A stretch of 64,000 nucleotides of DNA from Candidatus Bathyarchaeota archaeon (lineage in GTDB: Archaea; Thermoproteota; Bathyarchaeia; Bathyarchaeales; Bathycorpusculaceae). The DNA lies in assembly GCA_018396705.1 (NCBI GenBank), contig JAGTQZ010000002.1, positions 248,001 through 312,000 on the forward strand. Reading direction: 5' to 3'. The notes under the pieces were generated by a model, which worked only from the letters and a program-made list of their open reading frames with translations, had not been told where the DNA came from and did no database searches. The translations under genes and the position numbers were made by a program. Shown piece after piece: positions 62,827 to 64,000 of this stretch (positions within the stretch are counted from its first letter, which is position 1; every line of letters starts with the position of its first letter).

Positions 62827-64000
62827 ATGCTCCCCTCCGATCTCCTCATCGTCACCCGCTGGCGCGACAACATTAGGCCGAAGTACTCTAGGCTCGGCGA
62901 CGCCGACGTTTCGCTGGCCAGCGAGGTCATACAGATATACAGGCGGGGCGTTGGCCTGAAGAGGGGTGAAGTAAGGGAGAGGGTTCTTGAGCTTGAGGAG
63001 GCGTGCGGCAGATACAAGTTTGTAAGGGGGCTAGCGTTGCTTGTTGAACGCAGATGCGACTTCACGCTTGAGGCGGCCGTCAACCCCCTCGAGGCGAGGC
63101 ACACCCTATTCGCGTTGGCAGCCTCAAGGGGGCATCCGACAACCGAGGAGGAGAGGAGGAATCTTTTGGATGAAGCTGCAAGGATGCTGGGCGTTTCAGC
63201 GGAACAGCTTGAATCTTCCCTCTACGCGGACCTGGACTCCGAAGCCGTCTTGAAGGCGGCCCCAGACGTTGACGCTTTCGAGCTGCTGAAGGAGTACAAC
63301 CTGAGCCAAACGCAGACGCTGCTGTTCTTTGCAACCGAGATATCCTTTTCAGCGTCTGGAAACTGGCAGAGGATTTTCAGGGCGATAAAATATCACGGGC
63401 TGATGTATTCGATGATGAGAAACGGGGATCTGTTCACAGTCAAGCTTGAGGGACCTGTTTCGCTTCTAAAGCTGACTAGGCGGTATGGAGCGGCGATCGC
63501 GAAGGTTTTCCCCGAAATCGTTAGAGGAAGGCCATGGAGGGTTGAGGCGAAAATATTGAAGGGGAACAGAATCCTCAACTTCTTCATTGACAGCGTAAGG
63601 TTTGGAGGACTGTTTCCCGACGCGGCTCCGCAGGAGGCTTTCGACAGCCAAGTGGAGGAGGACTTTCTGCGCCAGTTCAAGGCCCTTGGCACAAACTGGA
63701 ACGTTAGACGCGAGGCTGAACCGGTTGAGGCGGGCTCGTCGGTGCTTATTCCGGACTTCGTGTTTACGCTTGGCAAAACCCGCGTCTTCATGGAGGTTGT
63801 CGGCTTCTGGACGAGGGATTACTTGCGCCGGAAGCTTGAGAAGCTTTCAGAGGTCAAGGGCTCCCCATTCATAGTTGCAGTTAACGAGGAGCTTGCATGC
63901 GACAAGATTGCGAGGCTCCAGAACCCGGGGATTCACCTGATATATTACAGGGGAAGGATACCGGTGAAGGCGGTTTTAGATGCGCTTGCGCCGTACGCCA
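62827..64000 (+). CDS. bax1: Bax1/DUF790 nuclease, 3' truncated by window
   Basis: The frame runs open from the ATG at 62827 to the window end, 391 codons, with no stop. The N-terminal part (LPSDLLIVTRWRDNIRPKY) and the nuclease core IPDFVFTLGKTRVFMEVVGFWTRDYLRRKLEKL identify DUF790/Bax1, the XPB-associated endonuclease. The D and E in PDF...EVVG are the predicted metal ligands. Its 2-bp spacing to xpb confirms the pair. The two proteins unwind and cut damaged DNA together. Confidence 0.9.
   Translation, partial: MLPSDLLIVTRWRDNIRPKYSRLGDADVSLASEVIQIYRRGVGLKRGEVRERVLELEEACGRYKFVRGLALLVERRCDFTLEAAVNPLEARHTLFALAASRGHPTTEEERRNLLDEAARMLGVSAEQLESSLYADLDSEAVLKAAPDVDAFELLKEYNLSQTQTLLFFATEISFSASGNWQRIFRAIKYHGLMYSMMRNGDLFTVKLEGPVSLLKLTRRYGAAIAKVFPEIVRGRPWRVEAKILKGNRILNFFIDSVRFGGLFPDAAPQEAFDSQVEEDFLRQFKALGTNWNVRREAEPVEAGSSVLIPDFVFTLGKTRVFMEVVGFWTRDYLRRKLEKLSEVKGSPFIVAVNEELACDKIARLQNPGIHLIYYRGRIPVKAVLDALAPYA

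Overview
The window is archaeal chromosomal DNA. Evidence: leaderless promoters with archaeal TATA boxes, frequent GTG/TTG starts, an intron-bearing tRNA-Lys, a 23S rRNA gene on the minus strand split by a LAGLIDADG intron and flanked by its own processing stem, an archaeosortase, a CdvA-like coiled-coil protein, an aldehyde:ferredoxin oxidoreductase and an XPB-Bax1 pair. The gene mix resembles an anaerobic TACK-group archaeon, perhaps Bathyarchaeia; that placement is inference. Most of the window is AT-rich, but from about 54.7 kb to the end it is clearly GC-richer.

Layout. 0-1.7 kb: end of a DUF362 gene and a Gfo/Idh/MocA oxidoreductase. 1.7-6.5 kb: an island of VapBC toxin-antitoxin modules, four intact and at least one broken, with gene remnants between them. 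6.5-15.1 kb: a cell-surface locus with a decayed nucleotide-sugar epimerase, flippase, family 2 glycosyltransferase, a secreted protein with a C-terminal sorting signal, a very unusual multidomain archaeosortase and two related membrane-anchored beta-sandwich proteins. 15.4-28.3 kb: housekeeping and regulatory genes, including an MBL-fold hydrolase, an ABC-2 exporter, tRNA-Lys, a PadR regulator, a histone-deacetylase-like enzyme, a decayed class V aminotransferase, valS, a TPP riboswitch with thiT, a KaiC-like ATPase, a PurM-like protein and a CBS protein. 28.4-38.9 kb: a branched-chain-amino-acid-type ABC transporter followed by a CCG iron-sulfur protein, a GlcD-type flavoprotein, an atypical SDR and a tungsten-type AOR; together they look like uptake and oxidation of an organic acid or aldehyde.

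39.0-44.0 kb is a redox/oxygen-defence block: disulfide oxidoreductase, DUF166 protein, arsenate-reductase-like protein, DUF438-hemerythrin-PAS protein, flavodiiron protein, and a divergent Cys-rich HTH regulator with a 16-bp palindrome between it and the flavodiiron gene. 44.0-47.5 kb holds a ligase cluster: a split RLAN/RimK ATP-grasp pair divergent from a GCS2 ligase and a YkgJ-type cysteine-cluster protein. 47.5-51.5 kb is the 23S rRNA gene, with no 16S gene beside it.

From 53.0 kb, tRNA-Thr(TGT) is followed 68 bp later by a tyrosine recombinase and then the GC-rich region: a DUF3150-like/CobS-like AAA pair, a minus-strand operon of unknown membrane and nuclease-like proteins with its own small winged-helix regulator and a repeated operator, a decayed pilin, and an XPB-like helicase with Bax1 nuclease running off the end. 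It looks like an integrated element or genomic island whose far boundary lies outside the window.

The strongest candidates for something new are the archaeosortase fusion with its neighbouring substrate (10.6-13.4 kb), the GC-rich island (54.3-64 kb), and the RLAN/RimK/GCS2/YkgJ cluster (44.0-47.5 kb).
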